Shown piece after piece: positions 7,672 through 17,200 of a DNA stretch of 25,422 bases. A program made the position numbers and the translations under genes. The stretch covers positions 1 through 25,422 of the forward strand of contig AUXH01000258.1 in NCBI GenBank assembly GCA_000482145.1, written 5' to 3'. The stretch comes from Strigomonas culicis. Its lineage: Eukaryota; Euglenozoa; Kinetoplastea; Trypanosomatida; Trypanosomatidae. The notes beneath the pieces were generated by a model, which saw only the letters and a list, made by a program, of their open reading frames with translations, was not told where the DNA came from and made no database searches. How positions within the stretch are numbered: the stretch's first letter is position 1; every line of letters starts with the position of its first letter.

Positions 7672-10600
7672 ATGCAGAGACGGGGTGCTGTCGCGCTGCG
7701 GATGCGGCAGATGCTGCGTTTCCCCTCACGCTATTGCCATCGTCTGGCAACGGCGCCCCTCACCGACAGAGGCCAGAGTGCCTTGTGGGAGGGCCTGCGC
7801 CGGTGCAGCGCGCTGAGCAGCAGCGGCCTGCCCGCGGCGGCGGCAGAAGCGTCGCCCCCGGCGACGCGCGCCATCTCGGCGACGGAGGAGGAAGAGGGTG
7901 GCCTCTGCCCCGCGCCCGACCTGGAAGAGCACCGGCGCGAGGCACAACGCGTGCTGCAGGATTTCTTCGGGCCGTACGCAAAGATCGTGCTGCATCGCCT
8001 GGCGCAGCGGCCGCCGCACGGCGACGGAGCGGCGGCGTCGTCCGAAGACCACGGCGACGCGGACGCGCGCTACTACTACCGTGTATCCGCCACCTTTCGG
8101 CTGCTGGGGTTCCCGGTGGAGCTGGCGGTCACGAAGGGCATGAACGCGGCCGAGGCCGTCGAGAACTGTCTGCGGCAGGCGCTCAGCAGCGACGTGGAGT
8201 TCGTCTCTCCCGCCGGCTCCCCGCCGCCGCCGAGCCCCGCGCGTGGGGCAGCGCAGAAGCGACAACCACCATCACAACAACAAAACTCTCCGCGGAGGCC
8301 GCCGCCCGCCCACGCGACGGCCGGCGCCGGCCTCACCGCCTCACAGGCGGCGCTCAAGGCCGTGCTGGACGAGCTGCGCCAGCTGTGCCGGCACTTCCAC
8401 TACTCCCTTAAGTTCGCCATCAAGCCGCCGCTCAGCGCGCTGCGCGAGGAAGCGGCCGCGGCACCGCTCGAGGCGGCGGAGGGCGGCGACGCGCAGGGCG
8501 CTTGTGCAACGGACAGCACGGCAGCGGATGCCGCGCTGTGGCGGTGCCGCGCGTACGGCAAGGACGAGTGGAGCATTGTCCACCGCATGTCCATCGCGCT
8601 GGAGGCGCACGGCGACGGCCCCCGCGCGGCGCTGCTGCAGTGCGTGACGCTGCTGCGCGAGCAGCTGCGCGAGCGCCAGGCGCGGGAGGAGGCGGACCCC
8701 TTTGTGCTGCGGGAGCTGCGCGCGCTCGTGGCGCCCCAGGGGAAGACGGTCATCGCACGGTGCACCCCCGACGCGGCGGGGCTCGGGCGCGCCGCGACGT
8801 ACACGGCGCTCGTGCGCGTCGTGGACCGGTGGGGCAACGAGCGGCGGGGGGAGGCGCGGCAGCAGCCCAGCATGGCACAGGCCTACGCCGTGGCGGCCGC
8901 GCCGCTCCTGCGCCAGGCGCGCGGCACGGACCCGCACGTCTGCCACCTCGACGACGGGATCGCAACCGCACCGCTGCTCGCGCGGATGCGGTGGCAGTTC
9001 GACCGCCTCGTGGACGCCCTCGCGGCGCTGACCGGGCGGCCGCCGGCGGCGGTCGCCCGCGTCGAGGTGCGCAGCGCGGACACGCCGCAGCGGCGCTGCG
9101 ACGGCGCCCACGACTACGCGCTGGACGAGCGGCTGCCGCCGCTCTTCACCGCCGCCTATCTCGCGGACGGGGACACGTGTGTGTGGCAGATGACCGGCGG
9201 CGGCCGCTACAAGCTGGAGCTCGAGGCGTACGCGCAGGCGCTCTACGCGCTGCTGGACCAGTTCCCCGACGTCTGCGCGACCGCCGCGCTGCCGCACCGC
9301 GACGGCGGCGGACTGCTCTTCCCGTGCAGCGCCGCGCTCTCCTACGCGCTGTACCGCCACGACGAGTTGGACGTGCTCGCGCGTCACACCGGCAAGATCA
9401 ACTGCTACGCCTTCCTCGGCACCCTCTGCGTGCTGCAGCTCGGCGGGCCCTACCAGACGCACTACGCGCAGCACGAGGCGACCGGCGAGTGGCGCTGCAG
9501 CCTCACGGTGGACGACGGCGTCTACCGCGCGCGGCGGGTGCTGGCGCAGGGGCGCTCCCTCAGGAAGGGCGAGGCCTGGCGGCTGGCCTGCCTTGCCGCG
9601 CTGCGGGAGAACTTCCCGCGGCAGTACGAGCGCATCCTGACCGCGCACCCCGACGTCGACCTCAGCGGCGACACGATGGCGCGCAGCAGCAAGTACCGCG
9701 CCCTGCCGCGCGAGAAGCGCGTCGCGCACATTGGCAACATCTTCTCCCTCGTCGCCGCCTTCGCCGAGGAGGACCTCGGCTGGTACAAGCCGCGCGTGCG
9801 GCACCGCAACACGACCGGCAGCACCAACGTCGTCCAGTGGGTCGCGGAGCTGGAGGCGCAGGTGGAGGGCGAGGAGGGCCGCCGCATCGTGGCGACCTCC
9901 GCCAGCTACACGCAGGCGAAGCACGCGCAGCGCGCACTCGTCTTCCACGTCGCACAGAAGTATTTCCCGAAGGAACTTGCGGCGTACCAGGCACTGCACC
10001 GCGTCGACGGCCGCGACCCGCTGGACGACCCGTCGCTGCAGCGCACGCAGGTGTACGTGCGCGGCGGCCCGCCGCTCGTCGCACAGCTCGTCGCGCTGCT
10101 GGAGCTCAAGCACCCGGGCATGGCGCCCTTCACGTGGGCGCTGCGCCGGCTGCCGCCCGCCGACGGCGACGAGGCCGCCGCGGAGGGCGACATCGGCATC
10201 GAGGGCGACCTGCTGACGCCGGAGGGGCTGCTCGCGCCCTTCGCGCCCGCGTACGAGGCAGAGGTCCTCGCGAACGACCGCCGCCTGCTCGTCGCCGCGC
10301 ACCGCGGCGCGCCGGGCGACAGCGCCATCGCGGTGCTCCTCGCCGTGCTGCGCGCGGCCTCGGCGCGGCTGGCCGGGCGCGACGGGGAGACGCTGTGGCG
10401 CGAGTACGAGGCGGACCTGGCGCCCTCGCTCGCGTCGCCCAAGGAGCTCGCAGCGCACCTCTTCCGCACATTCCTCGGCAGCGCCGCGGTGGATGTGCAG
10501 ACGGTGCAGCTGGGGACGTACTGGGTCGCCTACGCGGTGCTGCCCTGCCTGGGGCAGCTCCCCATCGCGAAGGCGGTGCACACGTCGAAGCGCGGCAGCG

Positions 10601-11091
10601 TGCGGGACGTGCTGCTGCTCGCCGCCCGCCGCAGCTTCCCGCGCGCGCTGGACCACATGGCCCGCCACGACGTTGGCTGCGCCGCGCTCGCGACGGACGT
10701 GCGCACGGAGCCGGTCGCGGAGGTGCTGCCCGCCGCCGTCGTCGCGGACGTCCTCGCGCAGGAGCGGCTGCGGCAGCGGCAGCCCGGCGGCTCGCCCTAC
10801 CAGCTGCTCACGCACTGCGTCCGCGCGGACGGGCCCGGGCCGCGCCGCCACCTGCGGGTCGAGCGGGCCTACGAGGGCGCGCAGCTGTACGAGTGCCGCC
10901 TCTACCTACAGGTCCACAAGCGGTGCGTGGAGGGTAAGGGGCAAGCGCAGCTCGTCGGCTACGGCGCCGCGCGCACCCCCAGCAACGCCCTCTACGCGGC
11001 GTCGCTCATGGCACTCGAGAACCTGTTCCCAGCGGAGCTCGCCGCGGCCGAGCGCGCGGCGCCCGATTTCCGCAACCGCTGCATGGAGTAG
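7672..11091 (+). CDS. large protein with tandem degenerate dsRBD-like units, mitochondrial-type N-terminus
   Basis: The product is 1139 residues. The first 30 contain many Arg and no acidic residue, as in a mitochondrial presequence. The rest reads as a repeated pattern: a helix, then two or three strands, then a helix with small residues and an ending close to ALxxxFP. I place units at about 134-173, 226-336, 344-415, 439-540, 556-655, 683-772, 801-902, 923-996 and 1043-1127. The best are GEWRCSLTV followed by EAWRLACLAALRENFP, and QAKHAQRALVFHVAQKYFPKE, and TPSNALYAASLMALENLFP. This order (alpha, beta hairpin, Ala-rich alpha) is that of the double-stranded RNA-binding fold, but the basic Lys/Arg contacts at the start of the last helix are mostly weak. 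Several units may therefore bind protein instead of RNA. A Pro/Ser/Gln linker lies at about 183-222. No helicase, nuclease or transferase motif is visible. A role in mitochondrial RNA processing or ribosome assembly is an inference. Confidence 0.8.
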   Translation: MQRRGAVALRMRQMLRFPSRYCHRLATAPLTDRGQSALWEGLRRCSALSSSGLPAAAAEASPPATRAISATEEEEGGLCPAPDLEEHRREAQRVLQDFFGPYAKIVLHRLAQRPPHGDGAAASSEDHGDADARYYYRVSATFRLLGFPVELAVTKGMNAAEAVENCLRQALSSDVEFVSPAGSPPPPSPARGAAQKRQPPSQQQNSPRRPPPAHATAGAGLTASQAALKAVLDELRQLCRHFHYSLKFAIKPPLSALREEAAAAPLEAAEGGDAQGACATDSTAADAALWRCRAYGKDEWSIVHRMSIALEAHGDGPRAALLQCVTLLREQLRERQAREEADPFVLRELRALVAPQGKTVIARCTPDAAGLGRAATYTALVRVVDRWGNERRGEARQQPSMAQAYAVAAAPLLRQARGTDPHVCHLDDGIATAPLLARMRWQFDRLVDALAALTGRPPAAVARVEVRSADTPQRRCDGAHDYALDERLPPLFTAAYLADGDTCVWQMTGGGRYKLELEAYAQALYALLDQFPDVCATAALPHRDGGGLLFPCSAALSYALYRHDELDVLARHTGKINCYAFLGTLCVLQLGGPYQTHYAQHEATGEWRCSLTVDDGVYRARRVLAQGRSLRKGEAWRLACLAALRENFPRQYERILTAHPDVDLSGDTMARSSKYRALPREKRVAHIGNIFSLVAAFAEEDLGWYKPRVRHRNTTGSTNVVQWVAELEAQVEGEEGRRIVATSASYTQAKHAQRALVFHVAQKYFPKELAAYQALHRVDGRDPLDDPSLQRTQVYVRGGPPLVAQLVALLELKHPGMAPFTWALRRLPPADGDEAAAEGDIGIEGDLLTPEGLLAPFAPAYEAEVLANDRRLLVAAHRGAPGDSAIAVLLAVLRAASARLAGRDGETLWREYEADLAPSLASPKELAAHLFRTFLGSAAVDVQTVQLGTYWVAYAVLPCLGQLPIAKAVHTSKRGSVRDVLLLAARRSFPRALDHMARHDVGCAALATDVRTEPVAEVLPAAVVADVLAQERLRQRQPGGSPYQLLTHCVRADGPGPRRHLRVERAYEGAQLYECRLYLQVHKRCVEGKGQAQLVGYGAARTPSNALYAASLMALENLFPAELAAAERAAPDFRNRCME

Positions 11092-11271
11092 TACATCCTT
11101 TTTTTTTTGCTTTCGGGTAAGGAAAGAAGCGCGGGAAAAAAAAAGTAAGAACCGTGCCGACAAGGGTTAAGTGCACACATGCAGTTGCTGTCCGTCGTCA
11201 TGTGCGTGTGTGGGCGGCTGCAATATGCCTACCATACAAGAGCTCGATTGCCGTTATCCACTTGCAGAATA

Positions 11272-11314
11272 TCTCGTTCTTCCCCTCTCCTTTTTTTATT
11301 TGCATCTTCATTAG
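11272..11314 (+). promoter_or_regulatory. predicted trans-splice acceptor for the second dsRBD-like gene
   Basis: A C/T-rich tract (about 11272-11300) is followed by the first AG at 11313-11314. The next ATG is 11380. The open frame extends upstream to about 11179, but that part contains the pyrimidine tract and acceptor and is AT-rich, so it is very probably not translated. Confidence 0.65.
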
Positions 11315-11379
11315 AAAGAACAAGAAAAAAAGCATATTCCTTCTTTTGTTTTCTATTTGCATCATTTATTGCTGCACCG

Positions 11380-13176
11380 ATGAACCTCTTCATCACTACC
11401 GAGTGCCCCGTATGGAACCAGTTCAAGGATAAGGCAGAAGTGTTCTGCAAGCAGTCGGAGGCCGCGTACACGGATTCGCTCGGTCTCCTCGGACTCGCGG
11501 TCGACCATGGTCGCGCGGACACGTGGACGTCGCTCCTTCGCGACGGCACCTGCTCGACCCAGCAGCTGATGAACGCCCTGGACCTCCTCCACCGCATCAA
11601 CCAGTCGCTCCTCTCCGCGCTGCAGCGCCACATGTGCACCGGTGAGGTAGACGTGGGGAACAACTTTCAGTTCGAGAAGCTGAACCGGCACGTCGCCTCT
11701 CTCGCGGCCCTCGCGATGCAGCACGACCGTCTCACGCGGCTCTCGAGGGTCCCCGTTCGGGCCCCTGCGCCACCGACCGCCGTCGGCGCGCCGCCGGTGC
11801 CCGCCCAGGCCGCCGTGCCAGGCGGCAGCCATGCGTCCGTGCACGCCCTCCTCGCGCCGACGCTCGACCTGCGGCGGCAGCTGGAGCTGACCATCGACAC
11901 GCTGGAACAGACCTTCGCGCCGCCGCTCAACAGCACGAGCAACAGCGGCAGCGGCAGCGGCGCCACGACCGACGGCCAGCCCCAGCCCCAGCAGCAGACG
12001 GCGGCCCCCGCGGTGGTGCCCGTTGCGCCGCGGGGGCGCCGCGGCCGGCCGCGCGTGCCCGCGGACCCGCTACGCGACTTTTACCCCCTCCGCCGAGAAA
12101 CCTACACTGCTGCGCAGTGGGCGGAGCGGGTGCAGCTGGTGGAGCGCAGCCGCACCATCGGGGAGCTGCTGCGCGTGCTCATCGGCATCATGCTGGGCAA
12201 CAACGCGTCGCTCACGCCGGCGCAGCTGGAGAGCTACACAAAGGACCACTGCATCCAGAGCAATCGCCGCATGGCGCCCAAGTGGGTCTTCACCTTCAAG
12301 CTGCCCATGACGGGCCACAACCGCAGCGTGTTCCCGCCGGGCGTGCCGTACAACGCGGAGGGCTACGACGTGACCCGCACCCGTGCCTACGCGAGGCGCA
12401 AGGATTGCAAGATGACCCTGTACTTCCGCACGGGCTTCATTCTTTTCCCGGACGAGACGGAGCACTACTGTACGCTGCGGCGCGCCGACACGGAGCACGC
12501 GGCCGAGGCGCGGCGGTCCGCCTACGACTTCACGATCAGCTCGCTGCCCTTCACCCACCAGCTGGTGAACGCGCTCAGCGAGCTCGTGTCGGTGGAAGTG
12601 CAGTGGACGCTTCAGGCGGTGCACACGACGGAGAACGCGCCGCTGCCGCCGCCCACCTACGTCGCGACGCTGACGTGCCGCGACGCGGTGTACCAGTCGC
12701 CACCGAACCAGAGCGCCGCGGTGGCCTTCGTGAACGCCGCGGTCGCGATGGAGGAGGGCGAGGCGCTGCCGCCGACCGCCACGCACATGTGGCGCGAGTT
12801 CCACCTGCTGCGGCCGACCGTCAACAACAGCGGCAGCGAGGTCACGCTGTCGCTCTTCGACTGCTTCTACGGCGTCGCGCACGAGGCAGCGAACGCACTC
12901 GCCGTCCAGACGACGGCCGAGAACGGCGAGTGGCGCGCGACGGTGGAGCTGCGCTATGATCCTATGCGCGCCGACACTCTCGTCGTTGCGAGTGCGGTCG
13001 CGCCGAAGAAGAAAGACGCTGAGCACCTCGCCCTGGAGGAGGCGGGCGCGCGGCACTTCGAGTCTGTGTTCGCGCAGTTCGCCGCGGCGGGCTCGCCCGA
13101 CGTGAGCCGCACGGTGGCCCAGTACGCGCAAGGAATAATGAACAGAGTAAGGAATAATGAACAAAGCAAGGAATGA
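11380..13176 (+). CDS. protein with C-terminal dsRBD-like units and an AT-hook-like motif
   Basis: The product is 598 residues when started at the first ATG after the acceptor. Residues 1-125 are mainly helical. A low-complexity linker (about 125-225, Pro, Ala, Ser, Gln) ends in RGRRGRPR (218-225), matching the core of an AT-hook or a basic nucleic-acid-binding patch. Three alpha-beta-beta-alpha units resembling double-stranded RNA-binding domains follow at about 263-390, 394-463 and 480-563. The last is the clearest: NGEWRATVEL, then a second strand, then PKKKDAEHLALEEA (542-555), which keeps the Lys-Lys-x-Ala signature that contacts the RNA backbone in true dsRBDs. The gene lies directly downstream of another protein of the same fold, suggesting an ancient tandem duplication or a functional pair. 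No obvious mitochondrial presequence is seen at this start. The last 14 residues are encoded by a 19-nt repeat and look recently acquired. Confidence 0.82.
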   Translation: MNLFITTECPVWNQFKDKAEVFCKQSEAAYTDSLGLLGLAVDHGRADTWTSLLRDGTCSTQQLMNALDLLHRINQSLLSALQRHMCTGEVDVGNNFQFEKLNRHVASLAALAMQHDRLTRLSRVPVRAPAPPTAVGAPPVPAQAAVPGGSHASVHALLAPTLDLRRQLELTIDTLEQTFAPPLNSTSNSGSGSGATTDGQPQPQQQTAAPAVVPVAPRGRRGRPRVPADPLRDFYPLRRETYTAAQWAERVQLVERSRTIGELLRVLIGIMLGNNASLTPAQLESYTKDHCIQSNRRMAPKWVFTFKLPMTGHNRSVFPPGVPYNAEGYDVTRTRAYARRKDCKMTLYFRTGFILFPDETEHYCTLRRADTEHAAEARRSAYDFTISSLPFTHQLVNALSELVSVEVQWTLQAVHTTENAPLPPPTYVATLTCRDAVYQSPPNQSAAVAFVNAAVAMEEGEALPPTATHMWREFHLLRPTVNNSGSEVTLSLFDCFYGVAHEAANALAVQTTAENGEWRATVELRYDPMRADTLVVASAVAPKKKDAEHLALEEAGARHFESVFAQFAAAGSPDVSRTVAQYAQGIMNRVRNNEQSKE

Positions 13177-13186
13177 CTAAGGAGTA
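13130..13186 (+). repeat. 19-nt imperfect tandem repeat spanning the stop codon
   Basis: The unit AAGGAATAATGAACAGAGT (13130-13148) is followed by a copy with two differences (13149-13167) and a partial third copy that supplies the TGA stop (13174-13176). The unit length is not a multiple of three, so the copies are read in different frames. Confidence 0.8.
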
Positions 13187-14242
13187 AGAACACGCTTTTT
13201 TTTATTTTGTGTTGACAGCATTAATGACGTTTTTATTGTTCTCCATCTTCTTCTTGCCCACCTCCTCATTCCTTCCCCTCACGACTCATTTTTTGTTTGT
13301 TTGTTTGATTTATTTTTTATTTTTTATTTAGTAACAGAGTTAGTAATCAGAAGGTATACTAGTCAAGACAGAGGAAAAAAAAGTGGAAATAACAAAATAA
13401 CATGTTCAATGGTATCGGAATTCTACCCACACGATGGACCATGATTTATATACGGTTCAGGTGATTGGATGATTCCCCATTATTGGAATTTTTTTTTAGT
13501 ATGTGGATATGTTTTTTGTTTCGCTTGTTTTGAATGGTTACTCTTCGTTATTTCATCCTCTGGTATTGTATCGTGTGTTTTGTTATACTCAGTATATAAA
13601 CGCAATGAATTCGATTCCTTGAGTTTACCAAAAAGAAAAAAAATATTCTCCCTTTTTTTTTAATATTTCGGTTAGTATTTTATATGGGTTCGTCTTTTGG
13701 AGAAATACGGTTCGTTTTGTTGTCTTGATGTTACTGCTCTTTACTGCATTGTGTTTTTCTGTGAAGTGCTGCACTTATTCGTTTGTGTTTTTGTATTACT
13801 AATACTTTGATTCTGTAAAACATGCTCACATCTTCCTTACTCTCTTATCGTTGTTTTGTTTTCCTCTAAAGAAGCATAAGTCGTATACTAAGCAGAAAAG
13901 AATAACGCACCTGAGTAAAAGTGTGTCTTTTCCATCGCGTTTATCATATATATATATATATATATTTATTTTTTTCGTGTATCAATACTGTTTCGTAAAC
14001 ATACGTTTTTAGTGTTATTCATTATTTGTTAACTCTGTACTTCTTTTTTTTTTTTGCTGTTGACGTCATTGTTTGTATTATTATTACTTCTACTACTGTC
14101 GTCGTTTATACGTTTTTTTTAAAAAAAAAACAATAACTAGCGTTGTTGTTCTTGCTCTTGCTGTTTTTTTTTTTGTTGTTGTTGTTGCTTTTAATTGTTG
14201 ATTAATATTATTATTATTTTACGATAGACCACTACACTGCAT
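13177..14242. other. long AT-rich intergenic region upstream of the PI4K gene
   Basis: This stretch of more than 1 kb is T-rich on the plus strand, with many homopolymers, an AT dinucleotide repeat (13946-13964), T8 directly followed by A10 (14113-14130) and a GTT-rich tract (about 14174-14188). A 64-codon frame at 13469-13663 encodes a hydrophobic, AT-rich peptide unlike real genes here. I see no RNA gene. Most of it is probably the 3' UTR of the upstream gene plus the acceptor region of PI4K. Confidence 0.6.
14142..14227 (+). promoter_or_regulatory. predicted trans-splice acceptor for the PI4K gene
   Basis: A long T-rich tract (about 14151-14191) is followed by AG-free sequence until AG at 14226-14227. 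The ATG at 14243 is the first one downstream, leaving a very short 5' UTR of about 15 nt plus the spliced leader. Confidence 0.6.
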
Positions 14243-17200
14243 ATGGACGATATTGTGTTTCCTCCCTGGATCAGCACGTCGCCCACCGTGGCGCTCTCCA
14301 ACGTGCTGGCCTCCTCGCTGCGCCAGAGCTATCAGCCGACCGCGGCTGCTGCCGGCAGCGGTGGCACGCCGTCCGTCACCGCCGTGCCGACCCCACACAA
14401 GAGCGCCTCGGGGCTGCGCTGGGCGGAGGCGGATTACATGCACACAGTGCAGCTCGACCTCATCCACGCCCACGTGTGCGGTGCCGTCGCCGCGGAGGAG
14501 GAGGAAGATGACGACGAGGAGGAAGAGGACCGCGCGCTGCCGCCGCGGCCGGCGGCGGACGCGGGCGCCACCGCGGCGCTGCTGCGGTCGCTGCTGCCGC
14601 CGATGCTGACGCACAGCGTGACAGGGGACAGCTTTGCCGGTTTCGGCACCGCGGCCGGTGCGTCGGGCGAGCTGGAGGACGTACTCTACCACCCGACCGT
14701 GCAGCAGCTGCTACGGCTCTCGCATCTGAACGAGTTGGCCAGCGGAAAGGAGCGCTACGTAAACCAGCAGACGGCGGTGAGCCTCGTCGCGTTCATGGCG
14801 CTGGCGGTGGACAGCAAGTACCTGCCGACGGCCGTCACGCGCGGCTTTTTCACGGAGTGCAGCTCGCTCTACACGAGCCTCCTCTCCAACATCCGCGGGA
14901 TCGACTTTGCACCCAACCTCGACGTGAGCGGCTTTGTTGCGTCGCTCGTCGCCTGCGGGCTGAAGCTGCGGTGGTCCGAGGAAAGCGGCGCGGGCGGCAC
15001 GCCGCGGTCGAGCTCGCCGGTGACGGCCGACCCGGTGAGCGGCGCGGGCCTCAGTAGCAACCACGGCCCCGGCAGCGGGCGCGGCACGCCGCGGCCGAGC
15101 TCAGCCGGCCCCAACGCCGCGAAGCTCGCGCTCTCCGGCTTCGACTACCGCGCGGTGGATGCGATCATCATGGCCTGCGTGCCGGAGCAGCTCGAGCGCT
15201 GCGTCGGCGACCCGGTCGCGCTGGGCGCGCTGGAGGGGCTGTCGCTGACGCACAGCCGCGCGCCGGCCTACCTCGGGCCGCGGCTTGTCATGCACCTGCA
15301 CAACCTCGCGGACGCCTTCGCGACCTCCAACAAGCGGCGCGACCTTGCCTACAAGAAACTTTTCTGCTTCCTGCTGGAGGCGCTCAGCTGCAGCAAGGTG
15401 CTGGACTACGAGCGCACGAGCAGCTGGGTGACCGCGATCATGCAGGAGAGCTACGTCATCAAGGGCCTCTTCCAGAGGGAGGTGCTGCACTCCCGCGTCG
15501 TGGCGGCGACGCTGCGGCTGCTGATCCGGCAGTACCAGGAGATGGCGAGCGAGGCGGCGGGGCCGAGCACGGTGCCGCCCGTCATGGCCCCGGGCGGCGA
15601 CGCCCTCCCCGACTTCACGGAGGGCGACCAGCTCATCGAGCTTGTCTGGCGCGCGCTGCAGGGCGCGGCGGGCACGCTCGAGGCGGGGCGGGTGCCGCCG
15701 ACGCTCTACAGCTACAACGTGCGGGTCGTTGTGCGCAGCCTGCTCCGCGCGGAGGTGGAGCGGCTGCGCTGTTACTACGTCATGACGGCGGCCGCGCAGC
15801 AGCGCCGCGAGGCCCCGCTGCTGGCCGACACGTGCCGCGCGGGCGGGGCGGCGACGACGCCGCCGTACATCCCCTCCGCCGTCGAGGAGGACCTGCGGGT
15901 GCAGATCGCGTCCAACATTGTCAAGTTTCTGCTGCTGCCGACGAGCGTCATGAAGCTGCTGCCCGTCGGGGACGAGGCCGCTGCGCGCCTGCGCGAGGCA
16001 CTCGCCGAGATGGCCGTCCGCGTGCTGACAATTGTCACCTCGACCCAGTTCCTGTCGACCGAGGGCGGCGCGCGCGGCGGCAGTGACGCCGCGCATCCCG
16101 CGCACAACGGCACCGGCTACTCGCGCTCGACGCGCAGCGGCGCGAAGCACACGAGCCCGGCGAGCGTGTCGGGCCCGCCCGCCAAGCCGAGCGTCGGGGC
16201 CGACGCGGCCCCGACGCCGGTCGCGCAGTTCTCCAACCGGTACTACAGCCGGATGGAGGGGGTCATCCGTGAGCTCGTGCACCACGTGATGCTCGTGCCC
16301 AGCGGCGGCACCGACGACGACGCGGCCGACGTCGACGCGCTGGGCTACTCGCCCCGCTCCCCGCAGGCGCACGGCCTCGACGACGGTGACGCCGCCAGCG
16401 GCGGGGACAATGTGGATACGTCGCTGTCGCAGCGTCTCCGGAAGAAGAAGGATAAGGGGCAGCGCACCGCCATCGACAGTCTGGAGGATCGGCTCGCGGC
16501 GCTGTGCATCCAGGGCGTGTCCGTCGCGGACCCGCACTTGTGCACCTTCGCGACGTCGGAGGTGATGGACACCATCGTGGAGCGGACGGGCCGGCGCGGG
16601 CGGCGCGCCGCGGCGGACGGGCCTGCCGCCTCGTCCCCCATCAGCCAGCTCGCCAGCGCCATCGACGCGGCGGCCGCGACGGCGCACGACGTCGGGGAGG
16701 ACGACGACGTCTACCGCGCGCGGCGGCTGTCGCTCTGCCTCACGATGCTCTGTGATGTTGTCGTGCCGATGCGCTACAGCATCGCGGCCCCGCTCTCCGT
16801 GAATGAGATCCACCGCTTCGGCCAGCTGCTCTGCGACACATACGAGGACCACCTGCGGGACGTTCTGGCCACGCAGCCGCACGCCGACGCGCTGTGCGAC
16901 GCCCTCCGACCGCGGCAGGTGCCGACCGCCCTCATGAACGTCGCCGCGCAGGCCTTCTTCAAGCTTGTTGTGCGGGTGCACGAGCGGCTGCTGGTCATGG
17001 CGAAGGACGCGCTACAAGGCATGCAGGGCGGCGGCGACGGGCCGCGCCGGCCGCGGGCCGCGAAGGGCTGGGGCCGCCGCGAGCACGCCCGCTACCTCAG
17101 CGTCATCAACGCGGAGAGCGAGAGCGTGCGGCTGCTGAGCTGGTGCGCCATGAATTGCGTGCTCAACATCGCGTGGCCGGAGTCCGGCATCATCTATCAG

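Noticed and set aside
8341..10851. Long minus-strand frame (836 codons) opposite the dsRBD-array gene
   Set aside because: The peptide is Arg/Ala/Val/Leu low-complexity without folded pattern, while the plus-strand frame shows repeated structured units and a good acceptor.
8502..10937. Plus-strand alternative frame of 811 codons inside the dsRBD-array gene
   Set aside because: It is a frame-shifted shadow dominated by Arg, Ala, Gly and Pro, with no acceptor or start context.
11179..11379. 67-codon in-frame extension upstream of the second dsRBD-like gene, partly resembling a mitochondrial presequence
   Set aside because: It contains the pyrimidine tract and acceptor AG at 11314 and is AT-rich; the first ATG after the acceptor is 11380.
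13469..13663. 64-codon hydrophobic ATG frame in the spacer before PI4K
   Set aside because: Its codons are AT-rich like the spacer, the peptide is mainly Phe, Ser, Val and Cys, and there is no strong pyrimidine tract plus AG just upstream.
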